Below are positions 10,622-21,231 of a DNA stretch of 64,000 nt, piece by piece (position 1 is the stretch's first letter; each line of letters opens with the position of its first letter). This stretch comes from Hydrogenophaga sp. NFH-34 (lineage in GTDB: Bacteria; Pseudomonadota; Gammaproteobacteria; Burkholderiales; Burkholderiaceae_C): assembly GCF_021401345.1 (NCBI RefSeq), contig NZ_JACBGE010000023.1, forward strand, positions 1 through 64,000, in the 5' to 3' direction. A program made the position numbers and the translations under genes. The notes under the pieces are model-generated. The model worked only from the letters and a program-made list of their open reading frames with translations, made no database searches and had not been told where the DNA came from.

Positions 10622-10885
10622 TCAGCGGTAGCGGCGTTGCGGCGCCGGGGCGCCACCCGAGCGTGGCTCGAGGTGTCGGAAGGTGATGCGACCCTTGTTC
10701 AGGTCGTAGGGCGAGAGCTCCAGCGAAACGCGGTCACCGGCCAGCACCCGGATGTGGTTCTTGCGCATTTTTCCGCCGGAATAGGCGATCAGCGTGTGCC
10801 CGTTTTCCAGCGTGACGCGGTAGCGGGAGTCGGGCAGCACTTCGTCGACCTTGCCCTGCATTTCAATCAACTCTTCTTTGGCCAT
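10622..10885 (-). CDS. infA: Translation initiation factor IF-1, paralogue with C-terminal extension
   Basis: An 87-residue IF-1: [20 protein letters not shown], then an OB-fold ending in [16 protein letters not shown]. Canonical IF-1 has 72 residues; here about 15 extra residues ([14 protein letters not shown]) follow. Betaproteobacteria often carry a second infA outside the ribosomal-protein operon, and this gene, next to an RNA-binding protein and far from any rpl/rps gene, fits that pattern. A long leader (see 10886-11305) suggests post-transcriptional control, perhaps by cold. The start at 10885 matches the conserved MAKEE. Confidence 0.9.
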   Translation of the reverse strand: MAKEELIEMQGKVDEVLPDSRYRVTLENGHTLIAYSGGKMRKNHIRVLAGDRVSLELSPYDLNKGRITFRHLEPRSGGAPAPQRRYR

Positions 10886-11305
10886 GGGATGTGTCCTTGC
10901 TGTATTCGAATGGCGTTCGGGCGCTTTCGCAATGCCGGGCCCGCAAAGGCCCTGGGCGGCCGCACCGTGGAGCACGCCGGGGTTTGCCGTGGTGCACAGC
11001 CGCAGGTCACCGGACCGCAGACACGGTGGGACGCTGGGGGCTGGTGGCCCGGCAGGTTGTGGCCCGGTGGGTACGGGGCCGGTGAGGCTCGCCGAGAGAG
11101 GCTGCGGATCGCCGGCCAGGCCGGATGCCGTTTGCCGGCAGGGGATGCGGCTTGAGGAAAGCCGCGAACCGTGTCAGAGCAGGCGCGCTGCAACGGCGAG
11201 CAAGCCACAGCGCAAGCCCTCCATTGTACAGGGCTGGCATCAATCCTGCATAGCTCCCGGTACAGAGAGGCTTCGTGCACCAAATCGGTCACACGCAGCC
11301 TTGAA
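10886..11305. other. Intergenic region with probable divergent promoters
   Basis: No coding sequence was found in this 420 bp. On the minus strand a good -10 box TACAAT (11223-11228) would give the infA paralogue a leader of roughly 330 nt, long for a bacterial gene and reminiscent of cold-shock leaders. On the plus strand TTGTAC (11225-11230), 17 bp, then TGCATA is a possible promoter for the guanidine operon. Both assignments are by eye. Confidence 0.35.
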
Positions 11306-11424
11306 GACCGCTAGGGTTCCGGGCGCTGTCTGCTGGGGTGTGAAGCCAGTGCAGCGCTGTCTGGTCCGAGAGCGGTCGGCCGCGGATCGTCGTGGCTCCA
11401 CGGAGGGACAAAAGCCCGGGAGAT
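11306..11424 (+). promoter_or_regulatory. Guanidine-I riboswitch (ykkC class)
   Basis: All conserved segments are present in order: CTAGGGTTCCG (11311-11321), then a long P2 hairpin, CTGGTCCGAGAG (11361-11372), a P3 hairpin, and ACGGAGGGACAAAAGCCCGG ending GGAGATG (11400-11424). GACCGC (11306-11311) pairs with GCGGTC (11372-11377) as the base of the first domain. This is the known consensus of the guanidine-sensing riboswitch. It lies 80 bp before the transporter gene and the downstream genes are a guanidine pathway, so it switches the whole operon on with guanidine. I could not decide whether it acts on termination or translation. Confidence 0.95.
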
Positions 11425-11503
11425 GCTTGCTGGCACACGAATCACTTGCAGTGATGTGCGCACGAGCCTCTCTGGGTTGTGTCCCTCTTGAACAGGAGCC
11501 CGC

Positions 11504-12411
11504 ATGTCTTCGAGCCATGTCATCACCGTACCGGTGTCCGACGCTGCGATTCCCGTCGTGCTGCCGGCCGGGCCGGTGTCCCCCGCCCTTGCGGCCCCCC
11601 CTTCCCCGCCTCCCCGGCGCCGCCCGCGCTGGCTGACGGTGCGCGCCCCCATCAGCCAGCGTGCCTACTGGGTGCTGGCCGCCGTCGGCCTGCTGACGCC
11701 GCTGCTGGTGTGGGCCGCTTTCGCCGCCTTCGGCGGCATGGACCCGACCTTCCTGCCTTCACCGGCCGCCGTGGTCGCCAAGGCCTGGCTGTGGGCCACC
11801 GAATCGGGCCTGCTGGAAGACGCGGGCATCAGCATCTACCGCGTGGTCACCGGCTTCCTGATCTCGGCCGTGATCGCGCTGCCGCTGGGGCTGCTGATCG
11901 GCACCTTCCGCGCGGTGCAGGCGCTGCTGGAGCCGCTGACCGACTTCATCCGCTACATGCCGGCGGTGGCCTTCATCCCGCTGGTGATGCTGTGGATCGG
12001 TATCGACGAGGGCTCCAAGATCGCCATCATCTTCATCGGCACCTTCTTCCAGATGGTGCTGATGGTGGCCGAAGACGTGCGGCGCGTGCCGGCCGCGCAG
12101 GTCGAGGCGGCGCAGACCATGGGCGCCAACCGCCGCGAACTGATCGAAAAAGTCATCCTGCCCAGCGCCAAGCCCGCGCTGGTGGACACCTTGCGCATCA
12201 CCATGGGCTGGGCCTGGACCTACCTGGTGGTGGCCGAACTCGTGGCCGCCAACTCGGGCCTGGGCTTCGCCATCCTGCGCGCACAGCGCTTCCTGCAGAC
12301 CGACACCATCTTCGCCGGGATCATCGTCATCGGGCTCATCGGCCTGCTGACCGACCAGCTGTTCCGCCTTGCGCACCGCAAGGCCTTCCCCTGGCTGTAT
12401 CTGAAAGGCTG

Positions 12412-12412
<1 letters not shown>
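11504..12412 (+). CDS. ABC transporter permease of the guanidine operon
   Basis: A 302-residue inner-membrane permease (NitT/TauT/SsuC type) with about six hydrophobic segments after a Pro-rich cytoplasmic N-terminus of about 45 residues. The EAA loop EAAQTMGANRRELIEKVILP (about 205-224) contacts the ATPase. It is the first gene after the guanidine-I riboswitch and overlaps the ATPase gene by one base (TGATG). With the ATPase it should import guanidine or a related compound (inferred from the riboswitch). No substrate-binding protein is encoded beside it, which is unusual for this importer type. Confidence 0.9.
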
Positions 12413-13278
<866 letters not shown>

Positions 13279-13299
13279 GCCCGTTTTCCGGAGAACCCC

Positions 13300-14142
13300 A
13301 TGAACGCCCCCCACGCGACCCCCTGGACCGAGCCCGACGTGCCGGTCGCCCCCAACCCGCCCGCCACCGCACCCGTGGACGTGCCCACCTTCTGGCCGCG
13401 GTTCCCGGCCGCCGCGCTGCAGGGCGTGGACACCGGCGCCATCGTGTGGAGCGAGGTCGTGCCCGGTGGCGGCCACTGGAGCTGGCGCATGCCGCGCGGC
13501 ACCGCCATCCGCTTCGTGGCGCTGGAAGACGGCCCCAACCTCAGCCTGGTGCTGTATTCGGCGCTGGAGAAACTGGAGCGCTACAACATGCCCGACAGCC
13601 TCAAGGCGCAGCACACCGCGCACTACACGCGCGGCCACGTGCTCATGAGCGACATGGGCCGCGCCATGGCCAGCTTCACCGCCGACAGCACCGGCTGGCA
13701 CGACCCGCTGGGCGCCCTGCTCGACCACGAGCGCATGACCGCCCGGTACGGCGACAAGCCCTACGCCGCCGCGCGCAACGGCATGCACCGATCGGGCAAG
13801 GACGGCCTGCTGATCGAGATCGGCAAATACGGCCTGGGCAAGCGCGACCTGATCGCGCCGGTCAACCTGTTCAGCAAGGTGCAGGTGGACGCGCAGGGCC
13901 GCTTCGTGTTCGAGCCCGGGCACGCCCCGGCCGGCAGCTTCGTGGAACTGCGCTTCGACATGGACGCGATCCTCGCCGTCTCGGCCGCGCCGCACGCGCT
14001 CGACCCGAACCCCGCGTACGCGCCGAAAAAGGTGGGCCTGGTCGCCTGGCGCTGCGGCCCGGCGCCGGCCGACGACGCGTGCCGCGCCTTCCGCCCCGAG
14101 AACGCGCGGGCGCTGCACAACACCGACATGCTGTATGCGTGA
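13300..14142 (+). CDS. Carboxyguanidine deiminase subunit (DUF1989, urea-carboxylase-associated)
   Basis: A 280-residue DUF1989 protein of the longer urea-carboxylase-associated family. Conserved parts include WSWRMPRGTAIRFVALEDG (about 65-83), SLVLYSALEKLERYNMPDSL, and GLLIEIGKYGLGKRDLIAPV (about 169-188) with NLFSKV. The two DUF1989 proteins of guanidine operons are known to act together as carboxyguanidine deiminase (CgdAB), converting carboxyguanidine to allophanate and ammonia; which letter belongs to this subunit I leave open. The start ATG at 13300 has a GGAGAA ribosome site. It lies third in the riboswitch operon. Confidence 0.85.
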   Translation: MNAPHATPWTEPDVPVAPNPPATAPVDVPTFWPRFPAAALQGVDTGAIVWSEVVPGGGHWSWRMPRGTAIRFVALEDGPNLSLVLYSALEKLERYNMPDSLKAQHTAHYTRGHVLMSDMGRAMASFTADSTGWHDPLGALLDHERMTARYGDKPYAAARNGMHRSGKDGLLIEIGKYGLGKRDLIAPVNLFSKVQVDAQGRFVFEPGHAPAGSFVELRFDMDAILAVSAAPHALDPNPAYAPKKVGLVAWRCGPAPADDACRAFRPENARALHNTDMLYA

Positions 14143-14270
14143 CACCCCCCTGCGCCGCTTCGCGTCGTCCCCCCTCTCTGGTGCCTTCGGCTCGGAGGGG
14201 GGACCGCACCAGCCGCCCGGCCAAGCCGGTTCTGCGGTGCGTCTGGAACAGGCACCGCTGCGCGCAGACA
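14143..14270. repeat. Intergenic GC-rich hairpin element
   Basis: Between the two deiminase genes lies a non-coding insert with a CCCCCCTC...GAGGGGGG hairpin (about 14168-14202) and flanking Cys-Gly-rich repeats. Similar elements recur between genes in Comamonadaceae, from memory. It could slow or process the mRNA between the two subunit genes; no second copy was found in the window. Confidence 0.4.
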
Positions 14271-14298
14271 TGAGTTGAACGATCAGGAAATTTGCACC

Positions 14299-14967
14299 AT
14301 GAACGCCATCACCGCCACCGACGTCCGCCTCCAGGAAAGCGCGCTGAATCCGGCCGACGCCGTGATCGACCAGTTCCATCCTGCGGGCGAACCCATTCTG
14401 TTCCCGCTCGACAAAGGCCAGGTCCTGCGCATCGTCGATCTGGAAGGCAACCAGGCCGCCGACGTGCTGTTCTACAACCGCGACGACCCGGCCGAGCACT
14501 ACAGCGCCACCGACACCATGCTGCACCAGGGCGGCATCTACCTGACCACCGGCTCGGTCATCCGCAGCAACGACGCACGGCCCATGCTCACCATCGTCGC
14601 CGACACCTGCGGCCGGCACGACACGCTGGGCGGCGCCTGCGCGGCCGAAAGCAATACCGTGCGCTACGCGCTGCAGAAGAAGTTCATGCACAGCTGCCGC
14701 GACAACTACCTGATCGCGCTGCAACACGCCGACATTGGCCTGGGCAAGCGCGACCTGGTGCCCAACATCAACTTCTTCATGAACGTGCCGGTCACCGAAG
14801 GCGGCGACCTCAAGTTCGCCGACGGCGTGTCCGGCCCCGGCAAGTACGTGGAGATGCGCGCCGAGATGAACCTCTGGGTGCTCATCAGCAACTGCCCGCA
14901 GCTCAACAACCCCTGCAACGCCTACAACCCCACGCCCACGCGGCTGCTGGTCTGGAACCCGACATGA
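14299..14967 (+). CDS. Carboxyguanidine deiminase subunit (DUF1989, shorter partner)
   Basis: A 222-residue DUF1989 protein, shorter partner of the preceding gene. It shows GQVLRIVDLEGNQAADVLFY (about 42-61), HYSATDTMLHQGGIYLTTGS, TCGRHDTLGGACAAESNTVR (about 105-124) and IGLGKRDLVPNINFFMNVPV. His and Cys residues in these blocks are the likely metal and active-site residues (family knowledge, inferred mapping). The ATG at 14299 has an AGGA ribosome site and is preferred to the TTG at 14275. With the 280-residue partner it should form carboxyguanidine deiminase and feed allophanate hydrolase. Confidence 0.85.
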   Translation: MNAITATDVRLQESALNPADAVIDQFHPAGEPILFPLDKGQVLRIVDLEGNQAADVLFYNRDDPAEHYSATDTMLHQGGIYLTTGSVIRSNDARPMLTIVADTCGRHDTLGGACAAESNTVRYALQKKFMHSCRDNYLIALQHADIGLGKRDLVPNINFFMNVPVTEGGDLKFADGVSGPGKYVEMRAEMNLWVLISNCPQLNNPCNAYNPTPTRLLVWNPT

Positions 14968-14973
14968 ACCCCC

Positions 14974-15094
14974 CCGTTCCGTCATTCCCGCCCGTTCCGT
15001 CATTCCCGCCCGTTCCGTCATTCCCGCGAACGCGGGAATCCACGAACGAGGAAGCACCCCGCCTGTCGTGGATTCCCGCGTTCGCGGGAATGAC
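14974..15094. repeat. Tandem and inverted TCATTCCCGCG hairpin elements
   Basis: An 18-bp unit CCGTTCCGTCATTCCCGC occurs three times in a row (14974-15027). The last runs into hairpin ATTCCCGCGAACGCGGGAAT (15020-15039). A second hairpin (15072-15091) is in opposite orientation, so the roughly 30-bp blocks around each hairpin are inverted repeats of one another. A related copy sits at 61791-61840. These match the widespread GTCATTCCCGCGAA-GCGGGAATCC dispersed repeat. Confidence 0.85.
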
Positions 15095-15234
15095 GAGGAA
15101 GGTGTGACCCACGTCGGCAACAGCACCACGTCAGCAACAGCATCACCTCATCCAACCACATCCTCTTCTCCCGACGACGGGACGACCCGTCCGATTTCCT
15201 TGTTTGGGCAGGACGGCCTGCCACCGGAGACACC
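15095..15234. other. Intergenic leader before the carboxylase gene
   Basis: No gene is seen here. It holds a short direct repeat (GTCGGCAACAGCA / GTCAGCAACAGCA, 15113-15141) and a GGAG ribosome site ahead of the carboxylase ATG at 15235. No clear promoter was found, so the carboxylase is probably read from upstream. Confidence 0.4.
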
Positions 15235-18200
15235 ATGTTCCGCAAGGTCCTGATCGCCAACCGCGGCGCCATCGCCTGCCGCATCATCCGCACCCTCAAA
15301 GCCCTGGGCGTGCAGAGCGTGGCCGTGTATTCCGAAGCCGACGCGCAGGCGCGCCACGTGCGCGAGGCCGACGAAGCGTATTTGCTCGGCCCCGCGCCCG
15401 CCGCCGAGAGCTACCTCAAGGCCGAGCGCATCCTGCAGATCGCCCAGGACTGCGGCGCCGAAGCCATCCACCCTGGCTACGGTTTCCTGTCCGAGAATCC
15501 CGGCTTCGCCCAGGCCTGCGAAGACGCAGGCATCGCCTTCATCGGCCCCACGCCCGCGCAGATGCGCGCCTTCGGCCTGAAGCACACGGCGCGCGATCTG
15601 GCCGAACAACGCGGCGTGCCGCTGTTGCCCGGCACCGGCCTGCTGGCCGACGCGGCACAGGCCCGCGCCGAAGCCCTGCGCATCGGCTACCCGGTCATGC
15701 TCAAGAGCACGGCGGGCGGCGGCGGTATCGGCATGCGCCTGGTGTGGAGCGAAGACGAACTCAGCGACGCCTTCGCCTCGGTGCAGCGCCTGGCCAGCGC
15801 CAACTTCAAGGACGCCGGCCTGTTCCTCGAAAAGTACGTCGAGCAGGCGCGCCACATCGAGGTGCAGGTCTTCGGCGACGGCGCCGGCACGGTGCTCGCG
15901 CTGGGCGAGCGCGACTGCTCGGTGCAGCGCCGCAACCAGAAGGTGATCGAAGAGACGCCCGCGCCGGGCCTCACCGACGTGCAGCGCAGCGAGCTGCACG
16001 CCACCGCGGTGCGGCTCGCGCAGGCGGTGAACTACCGCTCGGCCGGCACGGTGGAGTTCGTCTACGACGCCGCCACCGGGGCCTTCTATTTCCTGGAGGT
16101 CAACACGCGCTTGCAGGTGGAGCATGGCGTGACCGAGCAGGTCACCGGTGTCGACCTGGTCGAATGGATGGTGCGCCTCGCGGCCCACGACCTGCCGCCG
16201 CTGGCCACGCTCGCGCCCACGCCGCAGGGCGCTTCCATCCAGGTGCGGCTGTACGCCGAAGACCCGGCCAAGAACTTCCAGCCCAGCGCCGGTCTGCTGA
16301 CCGAGGTGGTGTTTCCATCGGATGCACGGGTCGACGGCTGGGTCGAGCGCGGCACCGAGGTGCCCGCCTGGTACGACCCCATGCTGGCCAAGCTCATCGT
16401 CACCGCGCCCGACCGCGAGCAGGCGCTGGCGAAGCTGGACGCGGCGCTGGCCGCCACGCGCCTGGCCGGCATCGAGACCAACCTGGGCTACCTGCGCCAG
16501 GTGGTGCGCGACCCGGTGTTCCGCACAGGCCGGCAGGTCACGCGTTTTCTCAACAGCTTCCACTTCCGCCCCGCCACCGTCGAGGTGGTCGAGCCCGGCG
16601 TGCAGACCAGCGTGCAGGACTGGCCCGGCCGCCTGGGCCACTGGGACGTGGGCGTGCCGCCCAGCGGCCCCATGGACGCGTACGCGCACCGCATGGCCAA
16701 CCGGCTGGTGGGCAACGACGCCGACGCGGCCGCGCTGGAGATCACGCTGTCGGGCCCCACGCTGCGCTTCAACGCCGACGCGGTGATCGCCGTGACCGGC
16801 GCGCCCGCTCCCGTCATGCTGGACGGCGCGCCGCTGCCGATGTGGCAAAGCCACCGCGTGGCCGCCGGCAGCGTGCTCGCCATCGGCCGTGCCGAGGCTG
16901 GCGCGCGCCTGTGCCTGGCCGTGGGCGGCGGCTTCGACGTGCCGCTCTACCTGGGCAGCCGCAGCACCTTCACTCTCGGCCAGTTCGGCGGCCACGCCGG
17001 CCGCCACCTGCGCACCGGCGACGTGCTGCACCTGGCCGCGCCCGGCGCCGGCACGGCGGACGTGAGCGCATCCGGCGACACCGTGCCCGCCTTCGGCCAC
17101 CACTGGGACGTGGGTGTGCTCTACGGCCCGCACGGCGCGCCCGACTTCTTCACGCCCGACGACGTGGCCACCTTCATCGCCACCGACTGGGAGGTGCACT
17201 ACAACTCCAGCCGCACCGGCGTGCGCCTGATCGGCCCCAAGCCGCAGTGGGCGCGCAGCGACGGCGGCGAGGCGGGCCTGCACCCGTCCAACATCCACGA
17301 CAACGCCTACGCCATCGGCGCCATCGACTTCACCGGCGACATGCCGGTCATCCTCGGCCCCGACGGCCCCAGCCTCGGCGGCTTCGTCTGCCCGGCCGTG
17401 GTGGTGGACGCCGAACTCTGGAAGCTCGGCCAGCTGCGCCCCGGCGACACGGTGCGCTTCCACCGCCTCTCGCTCGATCAGGCGCTGGACCGCAGCGCCA
17501 CCGTCGAAGCCGCGCTGGCCACGCTCAAACAGGCCCTGCCCGCCGCGCCGGCCGACGACGCCACCGCCCACCCCACGCCGGTGGTGCACGAGGACCCCGC
17601 ACGCGAAGACGAGGCCGTGCCCGCCATGGTGGTGCGCCAGGCCGGCGACCGTTACCTGCTGGTCGAGTTCGGCCCGCTGGTGCTGGACATCGAACTGCGC
17701 CTGCGCGTGCACGTGCTCATGCAGGCGCTGCAAGCGCGCATCGAGGCCGGCACCCTGCCCGGCATCGTCGACATGACGCCCGGCATCCGTTCGCTGCAAC
17801 TGCACTTCGACCCTTCGAAGGTCTCGCGCGCCGAGCTGCTCAAGGTGCTGGTCGAGGCCGAGGCCGCGCTGCCCGCGGTCGACGACATGGTCGTGCCCAG
17901 CCGCGTGGTGCATCTGCCGCTGAGCTGGGACGATCCTCAGACGAAGCTCGCCATTCAGAAGTACATGCAGTCGGTGCGGCCCGACGCGCCCTGGTGCCCG
18001 AGCAACATCGAGTTCATCCGCCGCATCAACGGGCTGGACAGCATCGACGACGTGTTCAAGGTCGTGTTCGAAGCGAGCTACCTCGTGCTCGGCCTGGGCG
18101 ACGTCTACCTGGGCGCGCCGGTGGCCACGCCGGTGGACCCGCGCCACCGCCTGGTGACCACCAAGTACAACCCCGCGCGCACCTGGACGCCCGAGAACGC

Positions 18201-18861
18201 CGTGGGCATCGGCGGCGCCTACCTCTGCGTCTACGGCATGGAAGGCCCCGGCGGTTACCAGTTCGTCGGCCGCACGCTGCAGATGTGGAACCGCTGGCGC
18301 CACGGTGAGCCGGGCTCGGTGTTCGAGCAGCCCTGGCTGCTGCGCTTCTTCGACCAGATCCGTTTCGTGCCGGTGGCGCAGGACGAGCTGCTGCGCATCC
18401 GCGCCGCCTTCCCGCACGGCGGCTACGCGCTGCAGATCGAAGAGACCACCTTCAGCCTGCGCGGCTACCGCCGCTTCCTGGCCGAGAACGCGCCCAGCAT
18501 CGGCGCCTTCAAGGCGCAGCAGCAGGCCGCCTTCGACGCCGAGCGCGAACGCTGGGCCGCGAGCGGACAACTCACCTACGCGGGCGACGCCGACGTGGCC
18601 GCGGCCGACGCCAGCGTCGAGCTGGACCTGCCGCCCGGCGGCCGGCCGCTGGCCAGCAGCGTGCCCGGCAGCGTGTGGAAGGTGCTGGTCAGCGAAGGCC
18701 AGCGCGTTGCGGCCGGCGACGTGCTGCTCGTCGTCGAGTCCATGAAGATGGAATTCAGCGTGCTCGCGCCGCAGGACGCCACCGTGCACCGCCTCATGTG
18801 CCGCGAAGGCGCGCCCGTGGCCGCCGGCCAGGACGTGCTGGTGCTGGTCACCGAAGACTGA
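15235..18861 (+). CDS. Guanidine carboxylase (urea carboxylase family, biotin-dependent)
   Basis: A 1208-residue single-chain biotin enzyme. The N-terminal biotin carboxylase (about 1-450) has the ATP-grasp glycine loop [11 protein letters not shown] and [20 protein letters not shown]. The middle holds the KipA/KipI-like carboxyltransferase domains (about 460-1090), including [20 protein letters not shown] and [20 protein letters not shown]. The C-terminal BCCP carries VVESMKMEF with the biotinylated Lys near 1171. The family carboxylates urea or guanidine with ATP and bicarbonate. The riboswitch and two DUF1989 genes argue for guanidine as the physiological substrate (inference). It lies 32 bp before allophanate hydrolase. 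Confidence 0.9.
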   Translation: MFRKVLIANRGAIACRIIRTLKALGVQSVAVYSEADAQARHVREADEAYLLGPAPAAESYLKAERILQIAQDCGAEAIHPGYGFLSENPGFAQACEDAGIAFIGPTPAQMRAFGLKHTARDLAEQRGVPLLPGTGLLADAAQARAEALRIGYPVMLKSTAGGGGIGMRLVWSEDELSDAFASVQRLASANFKDAGLFLEKYVEQARHIEVQVFGDGAGTVLALGERDCSVQRRNQKVIEETPAPGLTDVQRSELHATAVRLAQAVNYRSAGTVEFVYDAATGAFYFLEVNTRLQVEHGVTEQVTGVDLVEWMVRLAAHDLPPLATLAPTPQGASIQVRLYAEDPAKNFQPSAGLLTEVVFPSDARVDGWVERGTEVPAWYDPMLAKLIVTAPDREQALAKLDAALAATRLAGIETNLGYLRQVVRDPVFRTGRQVTRFLNSFHFRPATVEVVEPGVQTSVQDWPGRLGHWDVGVPPSGPMDAYAHRMANRLVGNDADAAALEITLSGPTLRFNADAVIAVTGAPAPVMLDGAPLPMWQSHRVAAGSVLAIGRAEAGARLCLAVGGGFDVPLYLGSRSTFTLGQFGGHAGRHLRTGDVLHLAAPGAGTADVSASGDTVPAFGHHWDVGVLYGPHGAPDFFTPDDVATFIATDWEVHYNSSRTGVRLIGPKPQWARSDGGEAGLHPSNIHDNAYAIGAIDFTGDMPVILGPDGPSLGGFVCPAVVVDAELWKLGQLRPGDTVRFHRLSLDQALDRSATVEAALATLKQALPAAPADDATAHPTPVVHEDPAREDEAVPAMVVRQAGDRYLLVEFGPLVLDIELRLRVHVLMQALQARIEAGTLPGIVDMTPGIRSLQLHFDPSKVSRAELLKVLVEAEAALPAVDDMVVPSRVVHLPLSWDDPQTKLAIQKYMQSVRPDAPWCPSNIEFIRRINGLDSIDDVFKVVFEASYLVLGLGDVYLGAPVATPVDPRHRLVTTKYNPARTWTPENAVGIGGAYLCVYGMEGPGGYQFVGRTLQMWNRWRHGEPGSVFEQPWLLRFFDQIRFVPVAQDELLRIRAAFPHGGYALQIEETTFSLRGYRRFLAENAPSIGAFKAQQQAAFDAERERWAASGQLTYAGDADVAAADASVELDLPPGGRPLASSVPGSVWKVLVSEGQRVAAGDVLLVVESMKMEFSVLAPQDATVHRLMCREGAPVAAGQDVLVLVTED

Positions 18862-18893
18862 ACGCGAACCGAACAGAAACCCCGGAGCACACC

Positions 18894-20729
18894 ATGCCCC
18901 TGAACCTTGAAGACCTGTCCTTCGACCTCGCCAGCCTGCGCGCCGCCTACGCCGCCGGCACCCCCGTGCGCGCCGTCATCGCCGAAGCCATGCGCCGCTG
19001 CGCCAGCGACGCGCACCACGCCTTCATCCACCGCCTGACCGACGCGGAGATCGAGCCCTACGTCGCCCACCTCGACGGCGTGGACCCGGCCAGCCTGCCG
19101 CTCTACGGCGTGCCGTTTGCGATCAAGGACAACATCGACCTCGCGCACATCCCCACCACCGCCGGCTGCCCCGAATACGCCTACACCCCCACGCAGAGCG
19201 CCTTCCTCGTGCAGCAGCTCATCGCGGCCGGCGCCGTGCCGCTGGGCAAGGCCAACCTCGACCAGTTCGCCACCGGCCTCAACGGCACGCGCTCGCCCTA
19301 CGGCGCGTGCCGCAACGCCTTCAACCCAGAGTTCGTCTCCGGCGGCTCCAGCAGCGGCTCCGCCGTGAGCGTGGCCAAGGGCTGGGTCAGCTTCTCGCTG
19401 GGCACCGACACCGCCGGCTCGGGCCGCGTGCCCGCCAGCTTCAACAACCTCATCGGCCTCAAGCCCAGCCTCGGCCTGCTCTCCGCCACCGGCGTGGTAC
19501 CGGCCTGCCGGTCGGTGGACACCGTGTCCATCTTCGCGCTCACCGCGGCGGACGCGCAGGCCGTGCTCGCGGTGGCCGCCGTGCCCGACGCAGCCGACGC
19601 CTTCAGCCGCGCGGCCAAACCCTTTGGCGTGGACTTCTCGGCCGGCCCGTTCCGCTTCGGCGTGCCGCGCCCGCAGGACCTCGCTTTCTTTGGCAACGAC
19701 GCGGCCATCGGGCTCTTCGCGCAGAGCATCGAACGCCTGCACGCCCTCGGCGGCACCGCCGTCGAGGTGGACCTCACGCCCTTCCTCGAAGCCGCGCGCC
19801 TGCTCTACGAAGGCCCCTGGGTCGCCGAGCGCTACGTCGCCATCCAGGACTTCATCGAAGCCCAGCCCGAGGCCGTGTTCCCGCCCGTGCGCAGCATCAT
19901 CCAGGGCGGCAAAGCCAAGACCGCCGCTGACGCGTTCGCGGCCAGCTACAAGCTCAAGGCCCTCAAGCGCGTCTGCGACGCCGTGTGGCAAGACGTGGAC
20001 TGCCTGCTCACGCCCACGGCCGGCACCATCTACCGCATCGCCGACATGCAGGCCGACCCGATCCGCCTCAACAGCAACCTGGGCTACTACACCAACTTCA
20101 TGAACCTGCTGGACTACGCCGCCGTCGCGGTGCCCGCGGGCTTGCAGGCCAGCGGCGACGCGCAAGGCCTGCCCTGGGGCGTGACCCTGGCCGCGCCCGC
20201 GTTCAAGGACGTGCCGCTGCTGCGCCTGGCCGACCGCTTCCACCGCGCGCAGGCGCTGTCACTCGGCGCCACCCCCGCCACGCTGGCCGACACCCCCGCC
20301 ATCAGCGCCACCGACCTGCCCAAAGGCAGCAACACCGCCGGCACCGTCAAGGTCGCCGTCTGCGGCGCCCACCTCAGCGGCCTGCCGCTCAACTGGCAAC
20401 TCACCCAGCGCGGCGCGCGCCTGCTCGGCGCGGTGCAGTCCGCGCCCGAATACAAGTTCTACGCATTGGCCGGCGGCCCGGTCCAGCGGCCCGGCATGGT
20501 GCGCGTCAAAGAAGGCGGCGCCGCGATTGAGATGGAAGTGTGGGAACTGCCCGCCGAAAACTTCGGCAGCTTCGTCGACGGCATCCCCGCCCCGCTGGGG
20601 ATTGGCAAGGTCAAGCTGGCAGATGGGTCTTGGGTGAGCGGGTTTGTGTGTGAGGCGGTTGGGGTCGAGGGAGGGACCGAGATCACTGCGCTGGGGAGCT
20701 GGCGGGCTTGGTTGACGAAGCAGGGCTGA
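18894..20729 (+). CDS. atzF: Allophanate hydrolase
   Basis: A 611-residue amidase-signature enzyme hydrolysing allophanate to ammonia and CO2, the last step of guanidine and urea-carboxylase pathways. The Lys-cisSer-Ser triad is visible as K78 (AIKDN), S152 in GGSSSGSA and S176 in GTDTAGSGRVPAS. After the amidase domain (to about 460) comes the C-terminal domain with AVCGAHLSGLPLNWQLTQRG, typical of full-length allophanate hydrolases such as AtzF/DUR2. The start at 18894 follows a GGAG site. The gene ends the operon; its last 100 bp are unusually T- and G-rich, near the border with the AT-rich retron region. Confidence 0.9.
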   Translation: MPLNLEDLSFDLASLRAAYAAGTPVRAVIAEAMRRCASDAHHAFIHRLTDAEIEPYVAHLDGVDPASLPLYGVPFAIKDNIDLAHIPTTAGCPEYAYTPTQSAFLVQQLIAAGAVPLGKANLDQFATGLNGTRSPYGACRNAFNPEFVSGGSSSGSAVSVAKGWVSFSLGTDTAGSGRVPASFNNLIGLKPSLGLLSATGVVPACRSVDTVSIFALTAADAQAVLAVAAVPDAADAFSRAAKPFGVDFSAGPFRFGVPRPQDLAFFGNDAAIGLFAQSIERLHALGGTAVEVDLTPFLEAARLLYEGPWVAERYVAIQDFIEAQPEAVFPPVRSIIQGGKAKTAADAFAASYKLKALKRVCDAVWQDVDCLLTPTAGTIYRIADMQADPIRLNSNLGYYTNFMNLLDYAAVAVPAGLQASGDAQGLPWGVTLAAPAFKDVPLLRLADRFHRAQALSLGATPATLADTPAISATDLPKGSNTAGTVKVAVCGAHLSGLPLNWQLTQRGARLLGAVQSAPEYKFYALAGGPVQRPGMVRVKEGGAAIEMEVWELPAENFGSFVDGIPAPLGIGKVKLADGSWVSGFVCEAVGVEGGTEITALGSWRAWLTKQG

Positions 20730-21231
20730 AGTTCGTTGCTCGCCATTTGCTCGATTGACCGAGATGCAGCGATTGATTTCAGCGATGCGTGCACACTCGC
20801 TGGGCGTTCATCTACAGAATGCAGTCATTCACAGTGGGCAGCGGTCCTGATCAAGGCACAGGCGCTCAAGGTGTAGGACCACGGGATGATGATCGACGGG
20901 ATCGATGTCACCGCTCGTTCAACAACCCACAACATATAGAACAACCGACACCGGCAGTTATGGAGGGTGTTCGTTTAGACGGATGAAGCAATCGACCGCT
21001 GCGAGAGTGAGGACCCTCTTGAATCGCTTGCCGACGCGCATCGGGTCGAGTCTGGTTCTGCTCTGGGCTTCTGAGGGAGGACAAACGATTGACGATCGAT
21101 ATGTTTGTTACACTGCCGATGGAGCCTCAGGAAGAATTTTTTGGCCTGTATCGGGCTGAGTGAAATCAACGTTGGGTGGATTGCTCCCGGCGTATCTTCC
21201 AGTATTCATCGCTGTCAATCTGCGATGCCTA
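20730..21231 (+). ncRNA. Candidate retron msr-msd region upstream of the RT gene
   Basis: About 500 bp without a convincing gene, AT-richer than its surroundings, directly 5' of a retron-type RT, which is where retron ncRNA is encoded. It is rich in hairpins: CAGCGA/TCGCTG (20780-20801), GGTCCT/AGGACC (20843-20880), CGACACC/GGTGTTCG (about 20947-20976), CCGA/TCGG (21031-21044) and ACAAAC/GTTTGT (21081-21108). Arms at 20766-20787 and 21207-21223 can pair over 17 bases with two bulges, like an a1/a2 helix, but the 460-nt span is longer than usual. A shorter alternative pairs 20901-20910 with 21090-21100. The exact ends, branching G and msd could not be fixed by eye. Confidence 0.4.

Noticed and set aside
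14974..15094. Short tandem repeats as a CRISPR array
   Set aside because: Three 18-bp units are contiguous without spacers and form palindromic hairpins; no cas genes.
15148..18789. 1213-residue minus-strand frame opposite the carboxylase
   Set aside because: It is a shadow of the real biotin carboxylase (His/Arg/Gly-rich, no domains), while the plus strand shows ATP-grasp and biotinyl motifs.
13300..18861. Plain urea carboxylase pathway
   Set aside because: It is annotated as urea carboxylase by homology, but the guanidine-I riboswitch and two DUF1989 deiminase subunits favour guanidine; urea remains a possible side substrate.
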